DNA of 26,720 bases from Albidovulum sp. (lineage in GTDB: Bacteria > Pseudomonadota > Alphaproteobacteria > Rhodobacterales > Rhodobacteraceae), in assembly GCA_030837825.1 (NCBI GenBank), contig JAUQYB010000009.1, positions 1-26,720 on the forward strand, written 5' to 3'. This document shows, in pieces, positions 7,798 through 15,660 of the stretch. Below the pieces are notes generated by a model, which made no database searches, was not told the origin of the DNA, and saw only the letters and a program-made list of their open reading frames with translations. How positions within the stretch are numbered: position 1 is the stretch's first letter; each line of letters starts with the position of its first letter. The position numbers and the translations under genes are program-made.

Positions 7798-9156
7798 ATG
7801 GCCTTCGACTATGATCTTTTCGTCATCGGCGGCGGCTCCGGCGGGGTGCGCGCGGCGCGGATCGCTGCGGGCGAGCACGGCGCGAGGGTCGCGCTGGCCG
7901 AGGAAGACCGGATGGGCGGCACCTGCGTCATCCGCGGCTGCGTGCCGAAGAAGCTGATGGTCTTCGCCTCGTCCTTCCGCGACGGCATCGCCGAGGCGCG
8001 CGCCTACGGCTGGGAGGTGACGGCAGGCGGCTTCGACTGGCCGGCGTTCCGCGCCAGGCTCGACGCCGAGCTCGACCGGCTGGAAGCGGCCTACCGGGGC
8101 GGGCTCGAGAGGGCCGGCGTCACCGTCTTCGATACCCGCGCGACCCTTGCCGACGCCCACAGCGTGCGGCTGGCCAGCGGGCGGACGGTCAGCGCCAAGC
8201 ATGTCCTGATCGCGACCGGCGGGCGGCCCTTCGTTCCCGCGACGGCGGCAGCCGCCGGGGTGCTGACCTCGAACGACATCTTCCGGCTCGATGCGCTGCC
8301 GGCGTCGGTGCTGATCGTCGGCGGCGGTTTCATTGCCTGCGAATTCGCCTGCATCCTGAACGGGATGGGCGTGAAGGTGACGCAGGTCTACCGGGGCGAG
8401 CAGATCCTTCGCGGCTTCGACCGCGAGGCGCGCGACCACGTCGCCGAGCACATGCGCGCGGCCGGAATCGACCTGCGCACGGGCTGCGACGTGGCAAGGA
8501 TCGAGCCCGTTCCGGGCGGCAGCCGCGTTGTGGCGACGGACGGAGGGGAGGCGGTCTTCGGCAAGGTCGTCTATGCAACCGGGAGGCAGCCCAACACCGA
8601 GGGCCTCGGGCTCGAGGCGGCCGGCGTGAAGCTTGGCAAGCGCGGCGAGGTCATGGTGGACGAATGGTCACAGACCGCCGTCCCCTCGGTCTATGCGGTG
8701 GGCGACGTGACCGACCGGATCAACCTGACGCCGGTCGCCATCCGCGAGGGCCATGCCTTCGCCGACACCGTCTTCGGCGGGACGCCGGCGAGGGCCGACC
8801 ACGGGCTGGTGCCGTCGGCGGTCTTCACCCGGCCCGAGTTCGGCACCGTTGGTCTGACCGAGGAGGCGGCGCGCGCGGCCGGGCCGATCGAGGTCTATTC
8901 GACAGCGTTCCGGCCGATGCGGTCGGCCTTCGCCGGGCGGCCGGATCGGGCGCTGATGAAGCTGGTCGTCGCGGCCGACACGCGCCGGGTGCTCGGCTGC
9001 CACATCGTCGCGCCGGAGGCGGGCGAGATGATCCAGCTCGCCGCCGTGGCGATCCGGATGGGCGCGACCAAGGAGGACTTCGACCGCACCGTCGCGGTCC
9101 ACCCGGTGATGGCCGAGGAACTGGTGACCTTGCGCAAACCTGTCAGGACGGCTTGA
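7798..9156 (+). CDS. gor: Glutathione-disulfide reductase
   Basis: NADPH-dependent flavoenzyme that reduces glutathione disulfide; cytosolic. The 452-residue protein starts with an FAD-binding Rossmann motif (GGGSGG, 11-16). The redox-active disulfide is C43/C48 in GGTCVIRGCVPKKL, the form typical of Gor rather than lipoamide or mercuric reductase. A second nucleotide-binding motif, VLIVGGGFIACEFA, is the NADPH domain. The FAD-ribityl motif is YAVGDVTDRINLTP. The dimer-interface catalytic pair is H435/E440 in HPVMAEE. I chose ATG 7798 because the motif then starts at residue 11; the open frame runs upstream through a short GGCGGGTTGACGG tandem (7744-7780) that looks non-coding. It lies between rpiA and hflK. 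Confidence 0.95.
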   Translation: MAFDYDLFVIGGGSGGVRAARIAAGEHGARVALAEEDRMGGTCVIRGCVPKKLMVFASSFRDGIAEARAYGWEVTAGGFDWPAFRARLDAELDRLEAAYRGGLERAGVTVFDTRATLADAHSVRLASGRTVSAKHVLIATGGRPFVPATAAAAGVLTSNDIFRLDALPASVLIVGGGFIACEFACILNGMGVKVTQVYRGEQILRGFDREARDHVAEHMRAAGIDLRTGCDVARIEPVPGGSRVVATDGGEAVFGKVVYATGRQPNTEGLGLEAAGVKLGKRGEVMVDEWSQTAVPSVYAVGDVTDRINLTPVAIREGHAFADTVFGGTPARADHGLVPSAVFTRPEFGTVGLTEEAARAAGPIEVYSTAFRPMRSAFAGRPDRALMKLVVAADTRRVLGCHIVAPEAGEMIQLAAVAIRMGATKEDFDRTVAVHPVMAEELVTLRKPVRTA

Positions 9157-9219
9157 GTTTTCGCCGCGGAACGACCAGTTGGGTGTACAAGTGAAAAAGA
9201 CGAACGGAAGGGGAAGTTG

Positions 9220-10356
9220 ATGGCTGGCAGCGGGGGCCCCTGGGGCGGGGGCGGATCGGACGGCGGAGACGACAACGACCGGCCGGGGGGCCGCGGCGGG
9301 CGGCGCCCGGGCGAGGGGCCGCAGATTCCGGATGTCGAGCAGATCGTGCGCAAGGGTGCCGACCAGTTGCGCGTGCTGATGGGCGGGCGCGGCGGCGGGC
9401 CTCGTGGCCCGGCGGGCGGCGGCGGCGGATCGCAGGGGCCGCAGATCACCCGCGGCACCGTGGGGCTTGGCGTGCTGGCGGCGGCGGGGCTCTGGGCCTT
9501 CGCCTCGTTCTACACCGTGAAGCCGGAGGAGCAGTCGGTCGAGCTTTTCCTCGGCAAGTTCTCCTCGATCGGCGAGCCGGGGCTCAACTTCGCGCCCTGG
9601 CCGGTGGTCACGGCGAACGTGATCCCGGTGACGCCGGAACGGACCGAGGACATCGGCGTCGGTCGCGGCGGCGCCGACAGCGGGCTGATGCTGACCGGCG
9701 ACGAGAACATCGTCGACATCGACTTCCAGGTGGTCTGGAACATCTCGGACCCGACGAAATACCTGTTCAACCTGCGCGACCCGGACCTGACGATCAAGGC
9801 CGTGGCCGAATCCGCGATGCGCGAGATCATCGCCCAGTCGCAGCTCGCGCCGATCCTCAACCGCGACCGCGGCATCATCGCCGAGCGGCTGAAGGACCTG
9901 ATACAGACCACGCTCGACAGCTACGACAGCGGCCTGAACGTCGTGCGGGTGAACTTCGACCGCGCCGATCCGCCGCGCGAGGTGATCGACGCGTTCAAGA
10001 ACGTGCAATCGGCCGAACAGCAGCGCGACCGGCTCCAGAAGGAGGCCGACGCCTATGCCAACACCGTGCTCGCCGGCGCGCGCGGCCAGGCCGCGCAGCT
10101 TCTGGAGGAGGCGGAGGGCTACCGGGCCCAGGTGGTGAACCAGGCCGAGGGCGAGGCGAGCCGCTTCAGCTCGGTCCTGACCGAATACCAGAAGGCGCCG
10201 GAGGTCACCCGCAAGCGGCTCTATCTCGAGACGCTGGAGGAAGTTCTGGGGCAGGTCGACAAGGTGATCCTGGACGACAAGGGCGGGCAGGGCGTGGTGC
10301 CCTACCTGCCGCTCAACGAGATTATCAGGCAACCGGCGACCGGAGGATCCAACTGA
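9220..10356 (+). CDS. hflK: HflK, SPFH/band 7 subunit of the FtsH-regulating membrane complex
   Basis: HflK and HflC form a large periplasm-facing cage around the membrane protease FtsH and control its access to substrates. The product is 378 residues. Its N-terminal 75 residues are cytoplasmic and Gly/Arg/Asp-rich (SGGPWGGGGSDGG). One membrane helix at about 78-97 (VGLGVLAAAGLWAFASFYTV) follows. The SPFH domain starts VKPEEQSVELFLGKF and contains VDIDFQVVWNI, then a long coiled coil with QQRDRLQKEADAYAN and QAAQLLEEAEGYRAQVVNQA. ATG 9220 has AAGGGG upstream; a TTG at 9217 is also possible. Its stop codon overlaps the hflC start by one base, indicating translational coupling. Confidence 0.94.
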   Translation: MAGSGGPWGGGGSDGGDDNDRPGGRGGRRPGEGPQIPDVEQIVRKGADQLRVLMGGRGGGPRGPAGGGGGSQGPQITRGTVGLGVLAAAGLWAFASFYTVKPEEQSVELFLGKFSSIGEPGLNFAPWPVVTANVIPVTPERTEDIGVGRGGADSGLMLTGDENIVDIDFQVVWNISDPTKYLFNLRDPDLTIKAVAESAMREIIAQSQLAPILNRDRGIIAERLKDLIQTTLDSYDSGLNVVRVNFDRADPPREVIDAFKNVQSAEQQRDRLQKEADAYANTVLAGARGQAAQLLEEAEGYRAQVVNQAEGEASRFSSVLTEYQKAPEVTRKRLYLETLEEVLGQVDKVILDDKGGQGVVPYLPLNEIIRQPATGGSN

Positions 10357-11264
10357 TGAACCGCACGGCGCTCATCCTTCCCGTCCTCGTCATCGCCATT
10401 GCCGCGGCGCGGTCGTCGGTCTTCATCGTCGACGAACGCGAAAAGGCGCTCGTCCTCCAGTTCGGCCAGATCAAGGCCGTGCGCGAGGAGCCGGGGCTCT
10501 ACTTCAAGCTGCCGCTCATCCAGGAGGTGGTGCGCTATGACGACCGCATCCTCGGCCTCGATGTCGAGCCTTTGGAGATCACCCCGCTCGACGACAGGCG
10601 GCTGGTGGTGGATGCCTTCGCGCGCTACCGGATCATCGACCTGTCGAGGTTCCGCCAGGCCGTCGGCGCCTCGGGCGTGACGCTGGCCGAGCAGCGGATC
10701 GACACGATCCTGCGCGCCCAGACGCGCGAGGTCCTGGGGTCGGTCACCTCGTCGGAAATCCTCTCGGCCGGCCGCGCGACGCTCGCCGGGCGGATCCGCG
10801 ACGCCTCGCGCAACGAGGCCAACTCGCTCGGCGTCGAGATCATCGACGTGCGGCTCAAGCGCACCGACCTGCCCGAGCAGAACCTCGACGCGACCTTCGC
10901 GCGGATGCGGGCCGAACGCGAACGCGAGGCGGCCGACGAGATCGCGCGCGGCAACGAGGCGGCGCAGCGGGTGCGGGCGCAGGCCGACCGGACCAAGGTC
11001 GAGCTTGTCTCCGACTCCCAGCGCCAGGCCGACATCATCCGCGGCGAGGCCGATGCCAAGCGCAACGCCGTCTTCGCCGAGGCCTATGGCGCGGATCCGG
11101 AGTTCTTCGACTTCTACCGGTCGCTCGCGGCCTATCGCGCCTCGCTCAAGGCCGGCAACTCGACGATGGTCATCGCGCCCGACAGCGAGTTCTTCGACTA
11201 TCTGAAGTCGACCGAGCCCGCGTCGGCCGCTCCGGCCGGGCCGGCCCAGCCGGCGCAGCCCTAG
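10356..11264 (+). CDS. hflC: HflC, SPFH/band 7 partner of HflK
   Basis: Second subunit of the HflKC complex. The 302-residue protein has an N-terminal membrane anchor at about 4-24 (TALILPVLVIAIAAA) followed at once by the HflC signature IVDEREKALVLQFGQIK. The SPFH domain includes VVDAFARYRIIDLSRF. A charged coiled coil (ARMRAEREREAADEIARGNE) and the conserved AEAYGADPEFFDFYRSL with MVIAPDSEFFDYL follow near the C-terminus. The tail is a short Pro/Ala run. The start overlaps the hflK stop (TGATG) and the next gene begins three bases after its stop, so hflK, hflC and the DUF2065 gene form a tight operon. Confidence 0.94.
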   Translation: MNRTALILPVLVIAIAAARSSVFIVDEREKALVLQFGQIKAVREEPGLYFKLPLIQEVVRYDDRILGLDVEPLEITPLDDRRLVVDAFARYRIIDLSRFRQAVGASGVTLAEQRIDTILRAQTREVLGSVTSSEILSAGRATLAGRIRDASRNEANSLGVEIIDVRLKRTDLPEQNLDATFARMRAEREREAADEIARGNEAAQRVRAQADRTKVELVSDSQRQADIIRGEADAKRNAVFAEAYGADPEFFDFYRSLAAYRASLKAGNSTMVIAPDSEFFDYLKSTEPASAAPAGPAQPAQP

Positions 11265-11267
11265 GCG

Positions 11268-11471
11268 ATGGAGGGAGTGGCACTTCTTCTCCTTGCCATC
11301 GGGCTGGTTCTTTCGCTGGAGGGGCTCGTGCTTGCACTGGCCCCGTCGCGCATCGACGAGATCCTCGAGCTGATCCGCCGGATGCCGGTGGAAACCCGCC
11401 GCAACCTCGGGCTGGCCGCGCTGGCGCTCGGCCTCGCGCTCATTTGGCTTGCGACGGGGCTGCGGGGCTGA
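11268..11471 (+). CDS. DUF2065 (YjeT-like) small membrane protein
   Basis: A 67-residue protein made of two hydrophobic helices, VALLLLAIGLVLSLEGLVLA (about 4-23) and AALALGLALIWLATGL (about 50-65). They are joined by a short polar loop with PSRIDEILELIRRMPVE. The APSR...P pattern and length match DUF2065, whose members often sit beside hflC or related genes. Function is unknown; position suggests a link to HflKC/FtsH. It starts three bases after hflC, with no independent ribosome site visible, so it is probably translated by coupling. Confidence 0.82.
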   Translation: MEGVALLLLAIGLVLSLEGLVLALAPSRIDEILELIRRMPVETRRNLGLAALALGLALIWLATGLRG

Positions 11472-11487
11472 GACAATCACGGCGGTT

Positions 11488-11509
11488 CCGGCGCCCGCAT
11501 CGGCGCCGG
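11488..11509. terminator. GC hairpin after the hflKC-DUF2065 operon
   Basis: Perfect 8-bp arms CCGGCGCC (11488-11495) and GGCGCCGG (11502-11509) with a 6-nt loop, 16 bases past the DUF2065 stop. There is no T run, so it is at best a weak or factor-dependent terminator or an RNA-stabilising hairpin. Confidence 0.35.
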
Positions 11510-11637
11510 GACGAACGGCCGGGGCGATCACGGCGAGTTGAGGCGGCGAGACCGGCTTTGACTTGTGGGCGGTGAGTCCTGCCTCGAGGATGGGCCGGGC
11601 GGCCGTGGCGGCGCCGGCAGGAAGCAGGGAGTTTGGC

Positions 11638-13122
11638 GTGCAGTCTCAGGCAATCACGATGGAAGCGCCGGCACAGCGGCCGGGAGCGGCGGCGGCGTTG
11701 ACGGGGGCGCTGATGGTGGCGCTCTGGGCGGCGGCGCTCGGGCTTGCGCTCGCGCTCGGGATCGCCGGGGACGCCGGCGCCCGGGCGGCGCCCGACAGCT
11801 TCGCCGACCTGGCCCAGCAGGTCAGCCCGGCGGTGGTGAACATCACCACCACGACGACGGTCGCCGCGCCGTCGGACGGCGCGCCGATCGTGCCCGAGGG
11901 CTCTCCCTTCGAGGATTTCTTCAAGGATTTCGGTGGCCCCCAGGGGCCGCAGCGGTCGAATGCGCTGGGCTCGGGCTTCGTCATCTCGGAAGACGGCTAC
12001 ATCGTCACCAACAACCACGTGATCGAGGGCGCCGACGAGATTTCGGTCGAGTTCTTCTCGGGCGACACGCTCGACGCCAAGCTTGTCGGCACCGATCCCA
12101 AGACCGACATCGCGCTTCTGAAGGTGACCAGCGACACGCCCCTGCCTTTCGTCAGCTTCGGCGATTCCGACCTGATGCGGGTGGGTGACTGGGTTCTGGC
12201 GGTGGGCAACCCGCTCGGCCAGGGGTTCTCGGTCTCGGCCGGGATCGTCTCGGCCCGCAACCGCGAGCTTTCGGGCACCTACGACGACTTCATCCAGACC
12301 GACGCCGCGATCAACCGCGGCAACTCGGGCGGGCCGCTCTTCAACATGGAAGGCGCGGTCGTCGGCGTCAACACCGCGATCCTCAGCCCCAACGGCGGCT
12401 CGATCGGGATCGGCTTCTCGATGGCCTCGAACGTCGTCGCCAAGGTGGTGGGCCAGTTGCGGGAATTCGGCGAGACCCGGCGCGGCTGGCTCGGCGTGCG
12501 CATCCAGGACGTGACCCCCGACGTGGCCGAGGCGATGAGCCTTGGCGATGCCAGGGGTGCGCTTGTCACCGACGTGCCGGACGGGCCGGCGAAGGACGGC
12601 GGCCTTCAGGCGGGCGATGTCATCACCGCCTTCGACGGGGCGGAGGTGTCCGACACCCGCGAGCTTGTCCGCCGCGTCGCCGACACCGATGTCGGTCGCG
12701 CGGTGCGCGTCGTCGTGCTGCGCGACGGCAAAAGCCAGACGCTTCTGGTCACGCTCGGCCGGCGCGAGACGGCGGAGGGCGAGGAGGTGACGCCGTCGCC
12801 CGCGCCCGCCGACGAGGCGCCCGTCGCGAAGGAAATCCTCGGCATGACGCTTGGCGTGCTGAACGACGAGACGCGCGGCGAGCTCGGGCTCGATGCCGAT
12901 GTCCAGGGGCTGGTCATCACCGACATCGACCAGTCCGGCGAGGCCTACGGGAAGGGCCTGCGGGCGGGTGACGTGATCACCGAGGCGGGCCAGCAGAAGG
13001 TGACCACGATCGCCGACCTCGAGGCGCGGATCACCGAGGCGACGGACGCCGGGCGCAAGTCGCTCCTGCTTCTGATCCGCCGCGGCGCGGACCCGCGTTT
13101 CGTGGCGCTGTCGGTGGAATAG
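11638..13122 (+). CDS. degP: DegP/HtrA (Do) family periplasmic serine endopeptidase
   Basis: Periplasmic protease/chaperone that degrades misfolded envelope proteins. Starting from GTG 11638 the product is 494 residues. A hydrophobic segment at about 17-43 ends in AGARAAP, a plausible signal peptide cleavage site. The trypsin-like triad counts to H127 (TNNHVIEG), D157 (KTDIALLKV) and S230 (RGNSGGPLF). Two PDZ domains follow, about 275-370 (RRGWLGVRIQDV; LQAGDVITAFDG) and 400-490 (LGMTLGVLNDE; LRAGDVITEAG). I prefer GTG 11638 because AGGGAG lies six bases before it; ATG 11659 is the main alternative, and the frame is open back to 11563. It follows hflKC-DUF2065 by 166 bp, grouping membrane and periplasmic quality control. 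Whether it is DegP, DegQ or MucD in function cannot be decided here. Confidence 0.93.
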   Translation: MQSQAITMEAPAQRPGAAAALTGALMVALWAAALGLALALGIAGDAGARAAPDSFADLAQQVSPAVVNITTTTTVAAPSDGAPIVPEGSPFEDFFKDFGGPQGPQRSNALGSGFVISEDGYIVTNNHVIEGADEISVEFFSGDTLDAKLVGTDPKTDIALLKVTSDTPLPFVSFGDSDLMRVGDWVLAVGNPLGQGFSVSAGIVSARNRELSGTYDDFIQTDAAINRGNSGGPLFNMEGAVVGVNTAILSPNGGSIGIGFSMASNVVAKVVGQLREFGETRRGWLGVRIQDVTPDVAEAMSLGDARGALVTDVPDGPAKDGGLQAGDVITAFDGAEVSDTRELVRRVADTDVGRAVRVVVLRDGKSQTLLVTLGRRETAEGEEVTPSPAPADEAPVAKEILGMTLGVLNDETRGELGLDADVQGLVITDIDQSGEAYGKGLRAGDVITEAGQQKVTTIADLEARITEATDAGRKSLLLLIRRGADPRFVALSVE

Positions 13123-13151
13123 GCCGGGCGGCGCGGCCGGAGGGAGGCGTC

Positions 13152-13811
13152 ATGGCCGGGGGGATCACCGTCTGGACCTACGACTGGGTGCCGGAGGGCC
13201 CGCGCGGCCATGTCCGCGACCTGCGGCTGCGCTGGGCGCTGGAGGAGGCGGGGCTGGACTATGCCGTCGCCACCGTGCCCTTCGAGGATCGCGGACCGGA
13301 TCACCTCGCCCGCCAGCCCTTCGGGCAGGTGCCGTTCCTCGACGACGGCGGGGTGCGCATCTTCGAGAGCGGCGCCTGCCTGCTGCATCTGGCCGAGAAG
13401 AGCGCGGCGCTCATGCCGCGCGATCCGCAGGGCAGGGCGGAGACGGTCCAGTGGATCGTCGCGGCGCTGAACTCGATGGAGATGGTCACCGTGCCCTGGT
13501 GGTTCATCGGCCTGTCGAAGCCGGCGGAGAACCCGCTTGATGGCTGGATGGCGCAGCGCCTCGCGCGGCTCGAGGCGGTGCTGGCGACGCGCGACTGGCT
13601 GGCGGCCGGGCGCTTCACCGCCGCCGACATCCTGATGGCCGACGTGCTGCGGGTTCCGGGCGTTCTGGGCGCGCCGGAGGGCTACGGCGCGCTCCGCGCC
13701 TATGTCGCCCGGGCCTGCGGCCGCCCGGCCTTCGAGAAGGCCCGCCGTGACCAGTTGGCGCATTTCGCCGCCGCGGATGTGGTTCGGGATGCGGCGGGGG
13801 CCGGGGGCTGA
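13152..13811 (+). CDS. Glutathione S-transferase family protein
   Basis: A 219-residue cytosolic GST-fold protein. The N-terminal half has RLRWALEEAGLDYAV, the cis-proline loop QPFGQVPFLDD and the glutathione-contact ESGACLLHLAE (E-S motif). The helical half carries MEMVTVPWWFI and the conserved N-capping region FTAADILMADVLR. Substrate unknown. GGAGG lies seven bases before the ATG. It begins 29 bp after degP and may be read through from it. It ends in Ala/Gly-rich low-complexity sequence, followed by a 12-bp GCTGACCCAGCG-type tandem at about 13807-13842. It differs clearly from the GST beside sdaA, so it is not a recent duplicate. Confidence 0.87.
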   Translation: MAGGITVWTYDWVPEGPRGHVRDLRLRWALEEAGLDYAVATVPFEDRGPDHLARQPFGQVPFLDDGGVRIFESGACLLHLAEKSAALMPRDPQGRAETVQWIVAALNSMEMVTVPWWFIGLSKPAENPLDGWMAQRLARLEAVLATRDWLAAGRFTAADILMADVLRVPGVLGAPEGYGALRAYVARACGRPAFEKARRDQLAHFAAADVVRDAAGAGG

Positions 13812-13880
13812 CCCAGCGGCTGACCCAGCGGTTGACCCGGTGGCCGCAGGTCGCTTCCCTCCCCGTTTGCCGCCAGCGGC

Positions 13881-14390
13881 TCAATCCGTCCGCGCCACGC
13901 CGATGACGTAGTTCCGGCCGTAGGCTTTCGCGCAGCGGGGGCAGGTGGTGTAGAAGAAATAGACCTCCTCTGCCGTCGCCCCCCTGTCGCGGGCGAGTGC
14001 CGCCATCTCGGCGTGCCAGTGCCTCGCCTCGCGATAGGGCCCCTCGAAGACCCGGGTGACGTAGTCTCCGGTGAGGCTCGTGGTTTCCTCCTGCGGGACC
14101 GGGCGCGAGACCGCGAACAGGTGCTCGGCCTGCCAGGGCGACAGGTCGCGGCTCAGCACGATGAAGTTGTCGGGGTCATAGGCGCCGGCCTCGCGCAGAT
14201 GTTCGTGCACCCGTGCGAAGACCTTGCCCATGTTGAGCGGCACGTGGATCGCGCTTGTCGTAGTGGCGCGGACGAAGGTCTTGTCCCTGAAGTGCAGGTC
14301 CTGCCCGTCCCAGCCTTCGGGATTGAACCTCGGGCAGCAGCCGGTGGTGTTGTCGCTGTCGTCGAAATGTGGAAGGGCGTTGGTGTGCAT
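13881..14390 (-). CDS. Conserved protein of unknown function with CC and CPRC motifs
   Basis: A 169-residue soluble protein. I chose ATG 14390, preceded by GGAGG, over the longer open frame to 14534, whose extra 48 residues look non-coding. Near the N-terminus is DNTTGCCPRFNPEGWDG (C18, C19), in the middle IVLSRDLSPWQAEHLFAV and DYVTRVFEGPY, and at the end YFFYTTCPRCAKAYG (C150, C153). Four cysteines in CC and CxxC pairs could bind a metal or be redox active. I recall similar proteins in Rhodobacterales without an assigned function. There is no signal peptide. It is divergent from an adrenodoxin-type ferredoxin gene and convergent with the GST gene. Confidence 0.82.
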   Translation of the reverse strand: MHTNALPHFDDSDNTTGCCPRFNPEGWDGQDLHFRDKTFVRATTTSAIHVPLNMGKVFARVHEHLREAGAYDPDNFIVLSRDLSPWQAEHLFAVSRPVPQEETTSLTGDYVTRVFEGPYREARHWHAEMAALARDRGATAEEVYFFYTTCPRCAKAYGRNYVIGVARTD

Positions 14391-14930
<540 letters not shown>

Positions 14931-14961
14931 GGACGGCGGGCGCGGAGCGGGCGGCAGGAGG

Positions 14962-14979
14962 CCCCCGCTTGCGCGGGGG
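14962..14979. repeat. REP-like hairpin 1
   Basis: Arms CCCCCGC and GCGGGGG with a TTGC loop, 32 bp after the ferredoxin stop; possibly its terminator. The core recurs at 15314-15327 and 15601-15618. Confidence 0.6.
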
Positions 14980-15004
14980 GGCAGGCGGACCGCCACGCCA
15001 CCCC

Positions 15005-15239
15005 GTCTCGCCCGGGCGACAAGCCCGGGCGGCGCCCGCCTTCCGGCCCGCCGCCGGGGCGGCGGGCATTCGGCGCTGATGATCTGCCATTGGCAGATCA
15101 TCCGGGCGCGCCTCATCCCCCCAGGGCCGGCGCACTTCGACGCCACCAGCAGAACTGCCGTCGGGAGAGCGGCGCCATAAAGTGCCCCGAACTTCTGGAG
15201 TGTAGCGCCCGCCCGCGGCCGCGCGCCGCCCTTCGTGCC
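15005..15239. repeat. Long imperfect direct repeat, copy A
   Basis: This about 235-bp copy matches copy B (15357-15517). It begins with a 9-bp stem (CGCCCGGGC at 15009-15017 with GCCCGGGCG at 15023-15031, 5-nt loop). It contains a core at 15143-15181 that differs from B at about three of 39 bases, and ends in GCGCCCGCCCGCGG and CGCCGCCCTTCGTGCC. Relative to B it carries about 74 extra bases, including the palindrome at 15078-15102. Confidence 0.75.
15078..15102. repeat. Perfect 25-nt palindrome
   Basis: Arms GATGATCTGCCA (15078-15089) and TGGCAGATCATC (15091-15102) with a single central T. It is much less GC-rich than its surroundings and lies in the part of copy A that is missing from copy B. 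It could be a protein-binding operator, a recombination site or an RNA stem. Confidence 0.85.
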
Positions 15240-15266
15240 TTGCCGGAGCCGAGCCTTTCCCCGTCC

Positions 15267-15296
15267 CGTCATGGCCGCGAAAGCGGGCATCTCCGG
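15267..15296. repeat. REP-like hairpin 2
   Basis: CGTCATGGCCGC, a GAAA loop, then GCGGGCATCTCCGG. The arms ATGGCCGC (15271-15278) and GCGGGCAT (15283-15290) pair with one mismatch. It is in the orientation opposite to hairpins 1, 3 and 4. Confidence 0.6.
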
Positions 15297-15313
15297 GAAG
15301 GTAGCTCCTCCCC

Positions 15314-15327
15314 CCCGCTTGCGCGGG
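15314..15327. repeat. REP-like hairpin 3
   Basis: Arms CCCGC and GCGGG with a TTGC loop, the same core as hairpin 1, lying just before long repeat copy B. Confidence 0.55.
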
Positions 15328-15356
15328 ATTGAGAGGGAACAGTCGCGTTGCGAGCC

Positions 15357-15517
15357 CCTCTCGCCCGGGCGACCAGCCCGGGCGGTGCCCGACCGCACCC
15401 CAGGGCGGACGCATTGCGACCCACCAGCAGAACTGGCGTCGGGAGAGCGGCGCCGTGAAGCGCCCCAACCCGGCGTCGCGCAGCGCCCGCCCGCGGTCGG
15501 CCGCCGCCCTTCGTGCC
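15357..15517. repeat. Long imperfect direct repeat, copy B
   Basis: This about 161-bp copy pairs with copy A. It has the same 9-bp stem at 15362-15370/15376-15384, the same core starting CCACCAGCAGAACTGG at 15421, and the same end CGCCGCCCTTCGTGCC at 15502-15517. It lacks the palindrome-bearing segment. Confidence 0.75.
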
Positions 15518-15600
15518 AAGGGGCGAAGGTGCAAGAGGGGCGGGTTTTCTCTCCCGCCGCACTTTTGCCCTGCCGAGGCGGCGGGCGTCCGGCAGGGAGG

Positions 15601-15618
15601 CCCCCGCTTTCGCGGGGG
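15601..15618. repeat. REP-like hairpin 4
   Basis: Arms CCCCCGC and GCGGGGG with a TTTC loop, followed by TGACGGG. It lies 43 bp past the stop of the minus-strand bestrophin-like gene and could end that transcript. Confidence 0.6.
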
Positions 15619-15660
15619 TGACGGGAAAAAGCCACCCCCCCACCGTTCCGCCCGACCGGG

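Larger units (their letters stand above)
14931..15660. other. 730-bp non-coding repeat island
   Basis: No credible gene fits this gap between the ferredoxin stop and the bestrophin-like stop. Frames here give the PRESGG, PRKRGG and PAFAAMTG peptides typical of translated REP-like repeats. It contains two diverged copies of a longer repeat, four short REP-like hairpins and a perfect palindrome, listed separately. Confidence 0.75.

Noticed and set aside
9157..9219. Heat-shock (RpoH) promoter before hflK
   Set aside because: A CTTG is present near 9152 but no matching -10 element lies at the required spacing.
11558..11563. TTGACT as -35 of a degP promoter
   Set aside because: No acceptable -10 hexamer 16-18 bp downstream.
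14962..15618. CRISPR array
   Set aside because: The hairpin repeats are unevenly spaced, in both orientations and differ in length; no regular spacers and no cas genes.
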